Origin: Ophiothrix spiculata | Taxonomy: Eukaryota; Echinodermata; Ophiuroidea; Amphilepidida; Ophiotrichidae | Assembly: GCA_000969725.1 (NCBI GenBank) | Contig: JXSR01S019002.1 | Reading direction: 5' to 3' (one strand) | DNA length: 64,000 nt | In this document: positions 12,789 through 25,625 of the stretch, piece by piece | How the letters are laid out: every line of letters begins with the position of its first letter | Numbering within the stretch: position 1 is the stretch's first letter | The notes under the pieces: generated by a model | Seen by the model: the letters and a program-made list of their open reading frames with translations, nothing else | Database searches by the model: none | What the model was told of the DNA's origin: nothing | Position numbers and translations under genes: made by a program

Positions 12789-13286
12789 CACTCCCGGTCA
12801 AAAGTGTTTGCGCACAAAACCTTTAACCAGCCATATTTCGAGAACCGTTCGTCATTTGCGCCATATTTTTTCGGATATATATTTTGAATACATATATCTA
12901 AAAAACAAGAATTGCATTCAATGCATTTGAAAATATGGCGTGCTAAACATATTGTGTACTTTCTTCTGCACACAATAAACGGAGTTTAAATACATAACAG
13001 CACATTTGTTGAAAAACTTATTACCTGAAAATGTTCTTTACGGCTATACGGGGATAACGATCATTGAAAGATAAAAAACATAGGTACATATCAAAAAGTG
13101 GGTGTGGTGTATTTGTATATGGTCAAGGTAATCGGCCATTTTTATGGTTATTGAAGATCGAATATCAGACGAAACATAAATTACTTATATTGGATACATT
13201 AAGCACCTATAAAAACATGAATTTTTTCAAAGTCTTGGTCGTTTTTGCCCGTGCGCAAGGGTGCGCAAACACTTTGACCGGGAGTG
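12789..13286. mobile_element. Non-autonomous Tc1-like element
   Basis: This 498-bp element is flanked by TA (12,787-12,788; 13,287-13,288). Inverted ends are CACTCCCGGTCAAAAGTGTT on the left and CACTCCCGGTCAAAGTGTTT on the right, both followed by GCGCAC. The CCGGTCAAAAGT type of end is typical of Tc1-family elements. Short frames inside are not transposase. Confidence 0.88.
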
Positions 13287-13372
13287 TATATTATACAATA
13301 TTTCACAACATAAAACCCCAACATATTAAATATTAACCATATCACCTATAAAGTAGAAATTATACACACTAA

Positions 13373-13514
13373 GGGGCGGCTTCAAAACCCAATCGGCGGT
13401 TGTCTGCCGGTTCTGGGCGGTACTGGGCGGTTGGCTATTTGTTTATTCCGGTTGAACCGCCTAGAACCGCCCAGAACCGACAGGCAACCGCCGGTTGAGT
13501 TTTGAAGCCGCCCC
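13373..13514. mobile_element. GC-rich PIF/Harbinger-like palindromic MITE
   Basis: This 142-bp element is flanked by TAA (13,370-13,372; 13,515-13,517). The ends GGGGCGGCTTCAAAAC and GTTTTGAAGCCGCCCC are exact inverted repeats apart from small interior differences, and the arms cover most of the element. It is strikingly GC-rich against its surroundings. Confidence 0.85.
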
Positions 13515-13559
13515 TAAACTGATCTTCATTAAAATATAAATCATTCTCTGAGTAATCTG

Positions 13560-15480
13560 ATAGTCACGGTCAAAAAGCGAAGGTGTGATATTTATTTCAA
13601 CTAAATCGTTTTTTGTTTACGACCCAAAAGCTTTTATAGCACAATTTTTTTGTATTCTGAAAAGCTTTTCAAATTGGGTTTTAGCAACCGAAAGGTTTTG
13701 AACCATTGAAGTATGTCAAAGAACATGATAATGTCTAATAACACGTAGAAACGCTCGTAAAGACTTCTTGTAAAGCAATTAAACAAGGTTTTATCGTGGA
13801 ATATGTCTATACCTTAAAGAATTTCTAAAGATCTACAAAATATCAAGAACAACATCAATCGATTTTAAGAAAATATTGCCTCTTGGATATTCTTAACAAT
13901 CTTTCTTAAATGTGACCTTCAAAACATGTGCATGGTAATTGCAACGATACGCATACAGTTTACAAAAGATCCTTCGAGCAATAAGCGTCTATATGTTAAA
14001 ATCTAAATTAGTTTTGCCAAGTTGTATTGAATCAGTGTTATAATGGCAGCTTTACCGTCAAATTCAGCAACACGTTAGCAGTTGACATTGACAATCTTTA
14101 AATTTGCGCGTAAATGTAAAAAGTGTTGGTGTTGTTCACTTTCTTTGTGAGTTTTAAATCAAGTAATTGGTTATGAATACAGTTTTTTAAACTTATTTAA
14201 AACATTGAGAGGAAAGAGCATATTGGTTAAAATATTTTATCACTCTCTTACTTTCCGATTCAATATCTGCGAGTATAGATAACGGGTCTAAATTCCGTAT
14301 GAAAAGTTCCATACAGGGTGTGCCAGAAAGATTTTAATGTTTAATTTAACTTTTTTTTTTAAATTTAAAATTTAATGTAACATTCAATGTCTTGTTTCTC
14401 CATTCTATAGAAACCTTTGAGATATGCTTTCCATTAGACAGACTGGGAATCGAAATACTTTAATTTGCTTTTTAGATCATATAATGTGACCAATCTAATA
14501 TCAAGTTATCTTCATTTTTAAATAGTAAAATGACGGTAACTTGAGATTGAGTTTGGTCAATTTTTATGATTTAAAGTGTTTTAATTCCAAATTGTGCGTA
14601 TTTGAAAAACATCTCAGAAAATAGATGTGATTAGAAAAACACGCTGTAGGCACTAGTATTTTAAAGCCTAATTAATAATACTTGGTGATGTGATTCAACA
14701 ATCGGATTCCGCAAGTTAATGGCCACAAAAGCCCAAAACAGTATAATTGGATGATGTAAATCACGAAAAAAAAGCAATACAATTTCAAAGTTAAAATATG
14801 TGATGCATCACTCCGAAAAGGGGGATTTTGCGATAGAACACTTTTCAAGATACTGGTGAAAATAGGCAGCAGAAAGTATAGAAAATAATAAGAATTTCCA
14901 ACAGATTTTCTGTTGTAAATTTGATCGCCTTGATAAATTTCAACAAGTAAAGTGTCATTTTAAAGCCTAGAAAATGCTGTAACAGATGAGCCATCACATA
15001 TTCCCTTGATATCCATGCAGAAAGAAGAGTTTTGTACATTTACAAAATTATTTCGAATCCATCTTCCTTTAAAGATGCCTCTGAACATTATAATATCCAT
15101 CAGATAAGTTGTTTTGGTCACGTATACATAAACTAACATTTAGACTCATCAGCTCGCCTTTGGGTATTACATTAATGTCAACTTAGTATTGGCAACTTAC
15201 AATGCATACTGTAAACAACTGTAAACAACATTGATGGGATGCGAAAATACTTTATAGGATGTGGTTCCTGTTCAGAATATCATTGTGACCGTCCATTCCT
15301 AATCAACTGTAAATGCAACATCTTGTCATGTTCACGTTTGTTAATATTTGCAAAAAGCATAATATAAGGATTAAAATGACACAATAGGTTAACTTATGGC
15401 CCGTTAAAGGTTGTCAGGGAGTAAAATGTATAACTGAGGTAAACGTGTTCAAATATCAGTAAGCCCTATATGTTTTCTAT
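13560..15480. other. Spacer, no gene seen
   Basis: A+T-rich spacer with no convincing coding or RNA gene. A cagggtgtgccagaaag string near 14,314 resembles one end of a DNA transposon, but no matching inverted end was found. Confidence 0.5.
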
Positions 15481-15481
15481 T

Positions 15482-15673
15482 GATTGTCCTCATAATATAC
15501 AGATATATTTCATATTTTCGATCATTTTCTTCAAATGAAACTCTTCTGGTATTTTGAAATAAGCACAAGGACTGAGAATCTGTCAAAAAATCAATTTCGA
15601 CAAATTACGACCTTGACATGCATTTTCACCTGTAGCGCAAAATAAGGTTTACTGTAAACATTTACGGCTCGTA
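15482..15673 (+). repeat. Inverted-repeat arm (left), partner at 17,046-17,212
   Basis: About 190 bp that align with the reverse complement of 17,046-17,212. Landmarks are the agatatatttcatattt block at the outer side and the catttacggct block at the inner side. The arms enclose about 1.4 kb including fragment C. Confidence 0.65.
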
Positions 15674-16339
15674 TGAGATGGACGGCCACGTATTGTTTTG
15701 ATGGGTATATCACAGCTTAAGTTTGAATTGGAGATTTGGTTTCTATATTTTTATAGTAAATATTGAATTTTGTTAAATAATTTTAAAAGACGCAAATAGA
15801 CAGTGTTTAACTATTTAAAAATCTTTTCACCCTTAGAAAAGTAAAGCAATGTCTTCAACAATCCAATCCATCACTCTCAGTGACGTTTTACGTCTCATAT
15901 ACAAAGCCTTCTTTTCTGCAGCTGCCGAGGCATGCATGGTTCAATCTCAGGAATGAATGTTACCTCGAACTTTTCAAAAATGCATCGGGCAGAGAGAACT
16001 AAATCACTCGTGATCCATACATTAGACTAAGTAGCTGTGTCATAAACAATTCATTCAATACTCATGGAAAATGTGATGGAATGAGGTGCACAGCAGCTAT
16101 TTAAAATACTTGTCTTTAACTTTTATTATTTTTTATTCAAATAACCAGTGACCTAATTTCCTGGTTGACTGCTGAAAAAAATCTGAATTCTAACTGGCAT
16201 GCAATAAAATGCGTATTTTCCTTCGTTTCATAACTACCTGTATTTAAAAATGGTCGAACTTGTCTACGCAGATATTTCTATATATAACTTAAATTCTGAT
16301 AATATTTAAAGAATCAAGATAAATTTAGTAATTCGTCTG

Positions 16340-17040
16340 ATAGGGTTTAGAAATTTAAACCTTACATGAATGTTGTTCTGTCAAGTGTAGTATACAATAC
16401 CTTTCAATCTGCTGAGATTGTTAAGGTGGCCTAGCACAGATGCGGTGTCGGACACGAGTGAGCTGATATCAGCGGTGTTGGACACAATTTCAAAGTATTT
16501 AGCCCGGGCTTTTAGCGTACTTTCTGGCGTACTGTATCTTGCGCTTTAATATAACGCGATCTTACACGTGCGTCATTTTTATATTCACGTATAAGACCAT
16601 GCACGTTACTCCTGATGACGCAGGGCTCAAAGCGCACAGTGGTTAAGGTGTTACTCATTGCTAAAAAATGACAGTGGTAAAACATAGTGTTTTTGAAATG
16701 GATTTTTCTCAAAAACTAAGTCGGTGACCCCCATTTTTTTATTTCAGAAATGTGATCAGCACATATTAAAACACCATATATCAAAAAATTAGAAAAAAAA
16801 TAGAGGAATTCTATCTGTGCTAGGCCACCTTAAAGGTAATGTAATGCATGTGTGACAAACGTCTTGGGGCTACTCGATGTTTGCGTAGTTATAACGCTAT
16901 CCTCTTCTTTTGTTCAGGTTGATGACCCTATTCTTCGCCTCCTAAGTTACATTTAGATATACCTCTTTTTTTAGACAGATATATCCAACGGCTTCAGAGT
17001 CAATCTTGGTAATCTACTTACATAATCTGTTCATGTTTTT
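16340..17040 (+). repeat. Partial third copy (C) of duplicon sequence
   Basis: After removal of the MITE at 16,425-16,829, this stretch aligns with A about 2,270-2,490 and B about 19,090-19,320. Shared landmarks are the ctgctgagat block, the gtgacaaacgtct block and the gatgaccctattnt block, in the same order. Divergence is clearly greater than between A and B, so C looks like an older duplicate. It sits immediately left of B, as expected from repeated tandem amplification. Confidence 0.7.
16425..16829. mobile_element. piggyBac-like MITE (TTAA target site)
   Basis: This 405-bp element is flanked by TTAA (16,421-16,424; 16,830-16,833). The ends GGTGGCCTAGCACAGAT and ATCTGTGCTAGGCCACC are perfect inverted repeats. 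It interrupts fragment C. No transposase. Confidence 0.88.
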
Positions 17041-17045
17041 CCAGC

Positions 17046-17212
17046 CGTAAATGTAGCAAACTTCAGTTTGCGAAAATACATGCCAAGGTCGTATTGATAT
17101 TTTGGCAGATTTGCAATTCTTATGATTACTTCAAAACACCTGCACCGTTTCATTTCAAGAAAATGCTTCGAAATATGAAATATATCTGCATGTTCTGAGA
17201 ACAATCAACCGA
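17046..17212 (-). repeat. Inverted-repeat arm (right), partner at 15,482-15,673
   Basis: Reverse-complement match to 15,482-15,673. The pair could be the ends of one large foldback element of about 1.73 kb or two opposite insertions of one repeat. No clean target duplication was found. Confidence 0.6.
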
Positions 17213-20200
17213 CCTTTGAACGCGTTTATCACAGTTTCAGCTTTTAATCCCTGGCAACATCAACATAGTTTTGACGGATCATAACTTGACTTCGAGAAAC
17301 CGATTGAAGTTCTATGAGGTGTCATTGTACTCCTTATAACATGGTCTTTGCAAATATTTTTAAAAAGTGAAAATAACAAGAGGCTACATTTACAGCTGCT
17401 TTGAGATGTACGTCACATATTGCTAACGTGTTCAAATGCTTTTATTTTAGATAATGTAGATATTTTCAAATCCCGAATGAGATGTCAAGCCATTTGTTCG
17501 AGTATTAAGATACCCTTATGGTCACGTACATTGTATTTACGTTGATGCGTTTACGCAGACAATTTCAGGGGATTCAAGAAACGTATTCACTTCAATACTC
17601 GGTTTTGAGGGGAAATTATTTTATAACCTTTTATATTCAAATAATACGCTTATTGTAAAATAATTTACTTGAAAAAAATTCTATTTCTAGTCTTAAATAG
17701 TTTTTTACAACTTTCTACGAGATATCGTGCCCAAACACTGCACTGTGACAAACCAGGCACCCTGTAAAATCTGTCGAGATTTATATACTTCAAGCTTTGG
17801 AACAAGGATTATTGAATTAGGTTTGACAAGTGAAATAAAACAAAATCGATGTGTGGAACATGTCATGGGTATTCGATGTTCATTAAACGAGTTTTGAAAG
17901 TAATGCCCGAGTGAAAGGCAAAATGAGTGTAACGTAAGCTATATTAACAGTATCATTCATAATTTCCCTTTCTATCATAATTTTTTATAATCTGATAATG
18001 TTTCTTACAGATGTCATAATGTCCTGTTAGAAAGACATACATATGTGTATTTTTCTTTCATTGTACAATTGTTCCTAATTGTTTTTAATGAAATATTCCT
18101 CGATTCTTTTCAAAGAAATAATTTCTATGTTCTAATTTTTCTGTGAAATGATTTTTCCCTTCTTTAAATAAACGTTTAAAGAAATTGTTCAATGTTCTTG
18201 ACATATTTGAAAATCCTTGAAGGCACAATGATATGCAAGTCACTTAAAGTAGATACTTTGTTATAAAAGAAGCGTTACTTGAGCTTCGACAGTTCAATTC
18301 AGCATCAGTGACTTTGCCGAGTTGCTTTAGATCTTCTATCATAGTTTCGTGTGACATTTTAGCAACAGGAAATTGTGTTCAGTTATGCAGGTGCAGCCTT
18401 TGAGACTTTGAGATGTCTTGTGACCTGATAAAGCAGTGGATAATCTGATGGTTTTTTAAAGTTAGATAGAGGGAGGGAGTTAGCTTGTATGTAGTTTATA
18501 AGGTTAGTGCATCATTTAAAATACTAAATATAAATAGGTTATTGTCCTTAGTTCACATGCTTATGTTACGGATTATGTTGGTCATTTAAAAACAAATATA
18601 TGTTAAGCTGGACTTTAACACGTTTGTTCAATAGTTACGCTTGCAGTCCAATTATATAAGAGAAGCTGCATAATTGCATTTATTATTGAGATAAGAAATT
18701 GAGGTACTTTGCAGCTGTATCCTTACGCATAACTTATGTCTTGTTATCATGGAATAGTTTGATGCAAGGTTTGGTTTTGTATTTCGTGCTGATTCAGTTA
18801 CAATAATAGATGTTTTATCTTTCACATCACTTATGTAAGAGGTGATTATTATGGCTATAAATTATATCAACAGTTACAAAAACAATACATTTTAATAATG
18901 ATGACTACTATTGGATGGCACCAACTTCTTTCATTACCACTCATTCAATATGCCACAAAATCATAGAATAGTATTAGATGATGTAAATTTGAAATGAATA
19001 CATTGTTTTAACTAAAAAAATCAGACGACTGTATTTTATACATCTCTAAATTCGAAGTTCATTCAACTGTTTATATTTTTCCCATCAGCACATCCTTTTA
19101 TGTCTCTCACGGGAATATTGTACTGTCAAGTATTATACATGTATAGTACAAATACTCTTCAATCTGCTGAGATAGTAAAAATAATGTAACCAAGGTGTGA
19201 CAAACGTCTTGTTTGTGTAGTCATAACACTATTATCATCTTTGATGACCCTATTTTCGTCTCCAAAGTTAGATGTACCTTCTTCTTAAGATCTGACGGCT
19301 GCAGGGTCGATCTTGTTAACATATTCTAAAATACGACCAAAAGTTAAGCAACCCATATGCTCTCTACTATTCTGATAGTTAAATTGCCATCCAGATTTTT
19401 TTGAAAAATATTTATGATATATACGGTATTCCTAAGTTCCGAAAACGAACAATTAGACTCAAAGTATATAATAAGACATTGATAATATAGAATACGTAAT
19501 CTAAAATTTGTATTTATGAAGATCTGATAATATGTAAACTATGTGAAAAAACACCAAACATATATTAAAATGCAGGTCTTGACATTCTTTTGATATTATT
19601 CTTTCTCTAGTAGTCTTACCACACAGATTTTAAATGAAATATCTACAAAGATTTGATCTGTGTACGCAAATTGAAAATAGATCAACAGATCAAAAGTGAA
19701 TTAGCGATATAATGGACCTAGTCATAGTTAAAAACTCTGAACCACTTGTTTTATACGATAATGATTTATATAGGCAACATTAGTTAAACTCATAGTCATA
19801 GCTAGCAAGCTCTCTCTGTTTCTCCATAGTGTATTCAAAACTGACAGCTAGTATTCATTCTGCAACGGAGGTTTTGTTAGGGCAAACCCCGCTCCTTCTA
19901 TACAATCTGAGTCAGTAAGGCTTCCATTAACTTCTGTACTTTGTTAGAATTGAATAAAGTTTGACAACTGAAATATAAGATCGATATGTCGCTCACGTCT
20001 TTCAATATAGAGAGTATTAAAGTATTTTAAAGCAAAATTCGTGTAACGTGAGATACGGTATAATAATAACATTTTATTTTATTTTCTTTCAAGCACGATT
20101 GTGGTTGGTTTTCTATCAGCTCTGATTTTCTATATACAGACTATGAAGATTGAGTATATATAAAATCAAGCTGTAATTAGGTCTGTTCCTCATGCTATCC

Positions 20201-20414
20201 TACATTTACTTTTCAAGGCTGTTACTAATTTTATTACATTTCTGTCCTTAAATTTTTAAGTGATTGATCGTGTACCATATTTCTTCTAATAACGTTTAAA
20301 AAAAAATCAGTAATTCCCCTTGACATATTTGAATAACCTCGAAGACACACAAGACTGACAAGATAATATGAAATTAGTGTTACTTGAGCTTGGTAGCTCA
20401 CATCAGTACTGCTA

Positions 20415-20655
20415 AGTATGCTGTTCCTGTAACACATAAAAATAATTGTCATGTGTTTGAAAAAGTGAAATTTCACAATCCGGATGATGGACAGAAAAAC
20501 ATTAATTGTTGGGTTAATTATTACTATAACAGGTCACAAAGAACAAGGTATCTTGTAATCTCAAAAGGCTGCACCCCATAACCGAACACAATTTCCTGTT
20601 GCTAACATGTCACTAGAAACTATGATGAAAGCTTTAAAGCACCTCATCAAAATTA
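20415..20655 (-). other. Microinversion in B relative to A
   Basis: The reverse complement of this stretch aligns with A about 3,530-3,680 (the gatgaggtgctttaaagct and gaaattgtgttcgg blocks), while the sequence on the left is collinear with A. It also contains about 90 bp not seen in A. A 65-residue plus-strand frame here is not conserved in A. Confidence 0.65.
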
Positions 20656-21635
20656 ACTTTGATTGTTTTCTAAAAACAAAGCAAGTTTACATTAGTGAAA
20701 AAATTGTTCATCTCTGAATTTAGAGTTACCGGTAACCATAAATTCAAGTTACCAGAATTTAGTTTTATACCTGGTCATATTCAATCCAATATGATTTAAT
20801 ATGACTCTTAATAAAACAGAAACGTGTCCTATAATTGTTGTGAAAGAGGAATATTTTAAAGAAACTATAGCAAAGGAGTACAAAAGTTGACACAAATGCA
20901 ATACTCTAAGTGAAACGGGGTTGAACTCATTTATTAAAAGAATTACGGCGATTCCTGACTTTTAAATGTGTTTTCACTATTCGGTAGATAGACATTAATG
21001 ATCCTGGAAAATTTTGGAAAATCATGGGCAATCCCTTTTGAGAGATCAGATTGCTTCGAATATGCTGGATAGTTTATTTGGGTTAGTGCAAGATTTTTAG
21101 ATACAGCAGATGAAGATGACAGGTATTGATAAGTTGATTTTTCCTCATAAAGTATATGATGGGCGGGGTACAATTACCTTGCTCAGGTAAAATAAGTATG
21201 ATCATATTAAGACGTGTCGATATGATATGAAGGTATGTTTCAACATGTGCTTTAAATACAGAATGTCATCAAGTTTCCTGTCGTAATTAAGGTGTACTTT
21301 AATGTAATTCTTTCAAGAAAATGAACTTGCTTTTACAGCTGTATATCACTTACTCAAAAGCTTGCATTTGAAACGATGATAAAGTTAGTTTCAAGGTTGA
21401 TGCCTTGATTTTGTTTTTATACTGATTCCATTGAACATAATGTACGGTGCATCTTCAAAGTCACTGGTTATGTGAAAAAGTTATTTTTATACCTGTTACG
21501 TGCGTAAACTGTTTAAGAACCATATATATCATGTAAACTATGTTTTCATAGAATAAACATGTATGCAGTTTGCTGTATTTGTTTCTGCCTCGCTTTATTG
21601 GTAGTATTTGCAAAACGCATATATGTTGAAATACA

Positions 21636-21638
<3 letters not shown>

Positions 21639-21676
<38 letters not shown>
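21639..21676. repeat. (AAT)n microsatellite, B only
   Basis: About 12 AAT units in a stretch of B near 21,480-21,680 that is expanded relative to A near 4,070-4,140. Confidence 0.85.
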
Positions 21677-22452
21677 TGAACATGCTATCTGCACAAAGAT
21701 GAAAAGATGCTCAGGCACATATCAACTCGTGCTCCCAGTACGGTGCTCCCAAATCGCACATGGCAAGTTCTCAACGCCTCTACTCATAATGCTCACATTG
21801 TTTAATCTTCCTGAACTATTCACGACAGGTGACATTTCCCTTGAAATTTGAAAAGCAATTTAAGTATCAGTTTGATATTACATTATTAAGAGAGAACGAC
21901 ATGGCGTCACTTAAAGGAATAAAGAAAGAAAAGATGGTTCATATTCTTTGTTTCAATTCCTTAGAAACATCTTCCTTGTCTTTAACTTGACAGATGTGTG
22001 TTCTTAATAAATGTGAATTGGATTATTAGCTAGCTGTGTGCCACTCAATTAAACATTTAATATGTTTAAACAGGGGAACTCGTGCAATTGGCCTTTACTT
22101 ATAGAAATGAACACTTAACTATACACATGTAGATTCGCTTTTCCTTTTATCATATGTTTATAATTTTGGGAAAAATGTCAATGGATCTCGGTAATTACTT
22201 CCAATATTGGGATTATTATACATGTATGTTATATGTAATTTTAGTAAATAAATTACTTTGTGCATATATTAAAAACTTGCTATCTTTACAGGCATTTTTT
22301 AAAGCTTTTAACATATCATCAGAGAGGGTGCATTTCTTATATCCATAAATAACACAGTTTGTATCATTTCGATCTGTACCGTAAAACAGAAGATATAATA
22401 TTCGAGGAAATATCCAGGTGCAAATAAATGTATGTGCTCCAATTACAAAAAA

Positions 22453-22477
22453 AAGAAGAAGAAGAAGAAGAAGAAGA
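22453..22477. repeat. (GAA)n microsatellite
   Basis: About eight GAA units. The lysine/arginine runs in frames over it are low-complexity artefacts. Confidence 0.85.
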
Positions 22478-24414
22478 CATTTGATGTTACACATGAATAC
22501 TAGACTTAGTAGACGTGTTTTTGAATGGTGTAAAATGGCCGGGGTCACTTTGGAAAATTTATCATATCTACCTACATTTTCTATCAAATTATTCTTTTTT
22601 TTTCAGAATAGATGGGAACAAAACTATGCATATAAAATACGTGTTAAAATATTTTCTTCAATAACAATCTATTCATGGAGAATCATCAAAACTCAAACCA
22701 AAACAAATTTGTACCTGATTATTTAAAAGTGTTTCTAAATTACCGATTCAAATGAAACAAACTTTAAATCTAACAGTCTTAGGTCTTAGTTCATTTAATG
22801 AACTATGAAATGCAATCTTTTCATACTTTCTGATTTCTGCCTATCCGATAGAGACAAAAATTTGCATGCAAAGATTTTTTTTTTCTGGGACACATTATAT
22901 TGCTTTGCAGTTCCTCTATTTTCTGATACTAATACAAAATGATATTTCGATAGAATAATGTTAAGTAATATTCTGGATTTTTTTTTTAAAGATCCACACA
23001 GTTGTTATCTAAAATAACGCATGATGTGAATAAATATATTTTGAAGGAAAATAAGATTCTTTTGTTTTGCAAACGCGTAATGGTAGTAATGTCCGCAATA
23101 TGAACTCAGCTGCAAGTAATGTATCAGTTGGTGTTCTTAAAAAGAGTCTAATGCAATATCTTGTCTCTTCTTGTTTTGACTTGATAAAATTATTTGAATT
23201 AGATTGTTTTCATGGTTTCACCTCGTCTTCAGTATACTAATTCAAATGTCTTTAAATACGTTGCAATAGAAGTGTTTTCTTTAAATTGCGAGTGCATTGA
23301 TTACTTTTTTAATGCTCAACAATGATGCTGTGTTTTCCAGAAGAGATTTGAAATTCAAGAAATAGTTGACCAGTGCTCAAGTGTCGTTCAGTGACATCAA
23401 CATTATCACGTTTGGTTTGGTTGAGTAATCATCCATAGTTTATTTCATCATCATCATCATTATATCTGGAAGATTAATCTCTAATTACACTGTGTTCAAG
23501 ACATGTATATAAACAACCCTGACCTGGGTGGTGATTGTGCGTTCGAACAAAATTACAATTATCATCACAAAAAAACAAATTTTCTATCCTAGAAAAGACA
23601 TTTTCTGTCTTTTTAGAAAGGCCCTTGCAACTCCTACACTCCAACACACACCCCATACCCACCCCATCCACACACCTTACTTATAAACACGCACCCACAA
23701 ATAACGATTCGAGGAAAATTTACTTTTTAAGCTAAAGGAGCTAATTGGGTTACAAAGTCATTTATTGCTTTAGTTAGTAGTTGTAAATGCAAAAATGATC
23801 TAGAAATAGGATAATTAAAAAGGAAGTAAAGGTAATTAAGGTCAGTAACGATGGGAATTGATAGCATGCATATAATATTCTCAATTATCAGTCTATTCAA
23901 TATGTGAGCGTGAAAATGAGTGAATGAACGAAATAAGATGAAGCTTTCCCTTTTTATAAATCGTTTGTTGCATTTACGGAGCGTAAATAGTCGAACTCTC
24001 CGCTCATATACCGTATATGAAACGCTGCAAACTCCAATCGGCAACTACTAGAACCCATAGTTCGCCTTCAAAATTACAATAGATCAGATAGATAGGAGAG
24101 TTAGTTGCTAACTAAAGTCAGCCTTTCATGGATATGGCCCCGAGTGTATGGTAAACGCTTATCATGGGCGTGAGTAAAGCAATACGATGAAAACTTAAAG
24201 CGCAGAAAGACATATTAATAGTGCTGCATTATACAGGGATGTGTTGCGACATATTCGACACTTGTTATTGATGTGTAATATGGGTGTAACCTTCCGATGG
24301 CAATGAAATATATCTATATACTAGTATTATGTGTGTTTACGTTGTTACATATTCACAGGTGAAACCATTTTTTTTACAAAGCTACAGTATCATGTTAACA
24401 AACACCTGTACGTA

Positions 24415-24627
24415 CACCGGAAGAAATCGAGTACAATTCTAGTACAAGATCGGAATGTGCACATTTGGAACATCATTCGAGTACACTTTAAGTACAATTC
24501 TAGTACAATTGTTTGTTAAAAAATACAAACAATTTGTACTATAAATGTACTTGAAGTGTACTCGAATGATGTTCCAAATGTGCACATTCCAATCTTGTAC
24601 TAGAATTGTACTCGATTTTCTCCAGGG
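24415..24627. mobile_element. Hairpin MITE in K2P intron 1, B only
   Basis: This 213-bp element is flanked by TA (24,413-24,414; 24,628-24,629). Two arms of about 100 bp, roughly 90% complementary, leave a loop of only about 10 bp. Each arm carries repeated GTACAATTCTAGTAC blocks. A has the empty site near 6,555 (cgtaggttt). It begins about 240 bp downstream of the copy B donor, so its transcript would fold into a long hairpin. Confidence 0.87.
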
Positions 24628-24865
24628 TAGGTTTATACCTGCGGCCCGAATGGGGTGCGTGAGTGCAGGTGTGATGTGACTCTGTAATGTATATTGTAGT
24701 AGGAATTGTTAAATTGATTTATTTGTTAGAGGTGAAAGAAGTATTTGTCAAATAAGGCAAGAATTTTTTTAAAGGCTGTAGCTGACACCTTTAAATATGA
24801 ATGATCACATATCAAAATATAAAAATAAAGACACATTGTAATTAAGTAAAGGGTAGTTATCTTAC

Positions 24866-25625
24866 CGATAGTACTAATAACTGTCGCAGAAAAGAAGACA
24901 GAACTCCAAAATGTCCATGTTGGTTTACCTTGGATGTCCACCTTTTCATCACAAATCAATTTATTCATCTTAGTTTCAAACGTTACTATTGCAGCATCTA
25001 ATTTCTTTGAGTCAATGCCTTCAAGGGTAAGATCACATACTGATAGATTATAAATCGATTCCTTGAAAATATGCCGAGCTTCTTGAAATAGCTCATAGGA
25101 CTCCATGTTATGTTTGTGTTCCAAAATACGAAAAACCGCTCCTCCAAAGAAGGCGTAGCTAAATAAAACTCCAACTAAGAAAAGGTTCAGCAGAAGAACA
25201 AACATCCATCGATTGCCTGATTGGGCCTCGGGGATGTCAGGAACATCAATTCCTTCAGCAAAGTCATCGACAGCTTCCTTCATTTTCTCAATAGCACCAG
25301 CACTTGATCTTCTCCGTGTGCCAGCTCCCTTTGATGTATCATCACTCTCCTCATCTGATGATTCTTTGGAGGTTTTTGATTTTGAGGCCGATGCTATCTT
25401 CGTTTCATAACTGTTCTTGTTTTCATTTTTATCAAATGCTATCGTTGTTTCATAACTGTTCTTATTTCCATTTTTATCGTTCATTTCATTTTTGTTTTTC
25501 CTATTGAAATGGTTATCAGAGTTGCCATTGTTGGTTTTCTTATCATAATATCTGCCAACTTCATTATCTGGTTTCTTAGTGTAGCTTTTCCCGACAACAT
25601 TTTCCTTCTTATTTGCTTTATCCAT
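24866..25625 (-). CDS. K2P potassium channel, first coding exon (copy B)
   Basis: This is the paralogue of the exon at 6,789-7,548. It has the same length (253 codons plus one base), the same ATG context (AACATGG) and the same donor G|GTAAGATA at 24,865. Domain order is the same: long cytosolic tail, M1, cap with Cys197 and Cys225, pore helix and TVISTIG. By eye it differs from A at about 15 of 760 bases and three residues: Gly50 to Asp, Gln171 to Lys and Ser200 to Thr. The flanks have many more changes and indels, so the exon appears to be under purifying selection. Intron 1 carries a B-only hairpin MITE beginning about 240 bp after the donor. Downstream exons were not recognised in B or the spacer, so an intact gene is not proven. 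An apparent TTG-initiated extension upstream and a read-through past the donor are not real coding. Confidence 0.87.

Noticed and set aside
14314-14660. Transposon starting at cagggtgtgccagaaag
   Set aside because: No matching inverted end or target duplication was found.
20384-20581. 65-residue plus-strand frame resembling a compact protein
   Set aside because: It spans the microinversion edge, has no counterpart in A and shows no recognisable motif.
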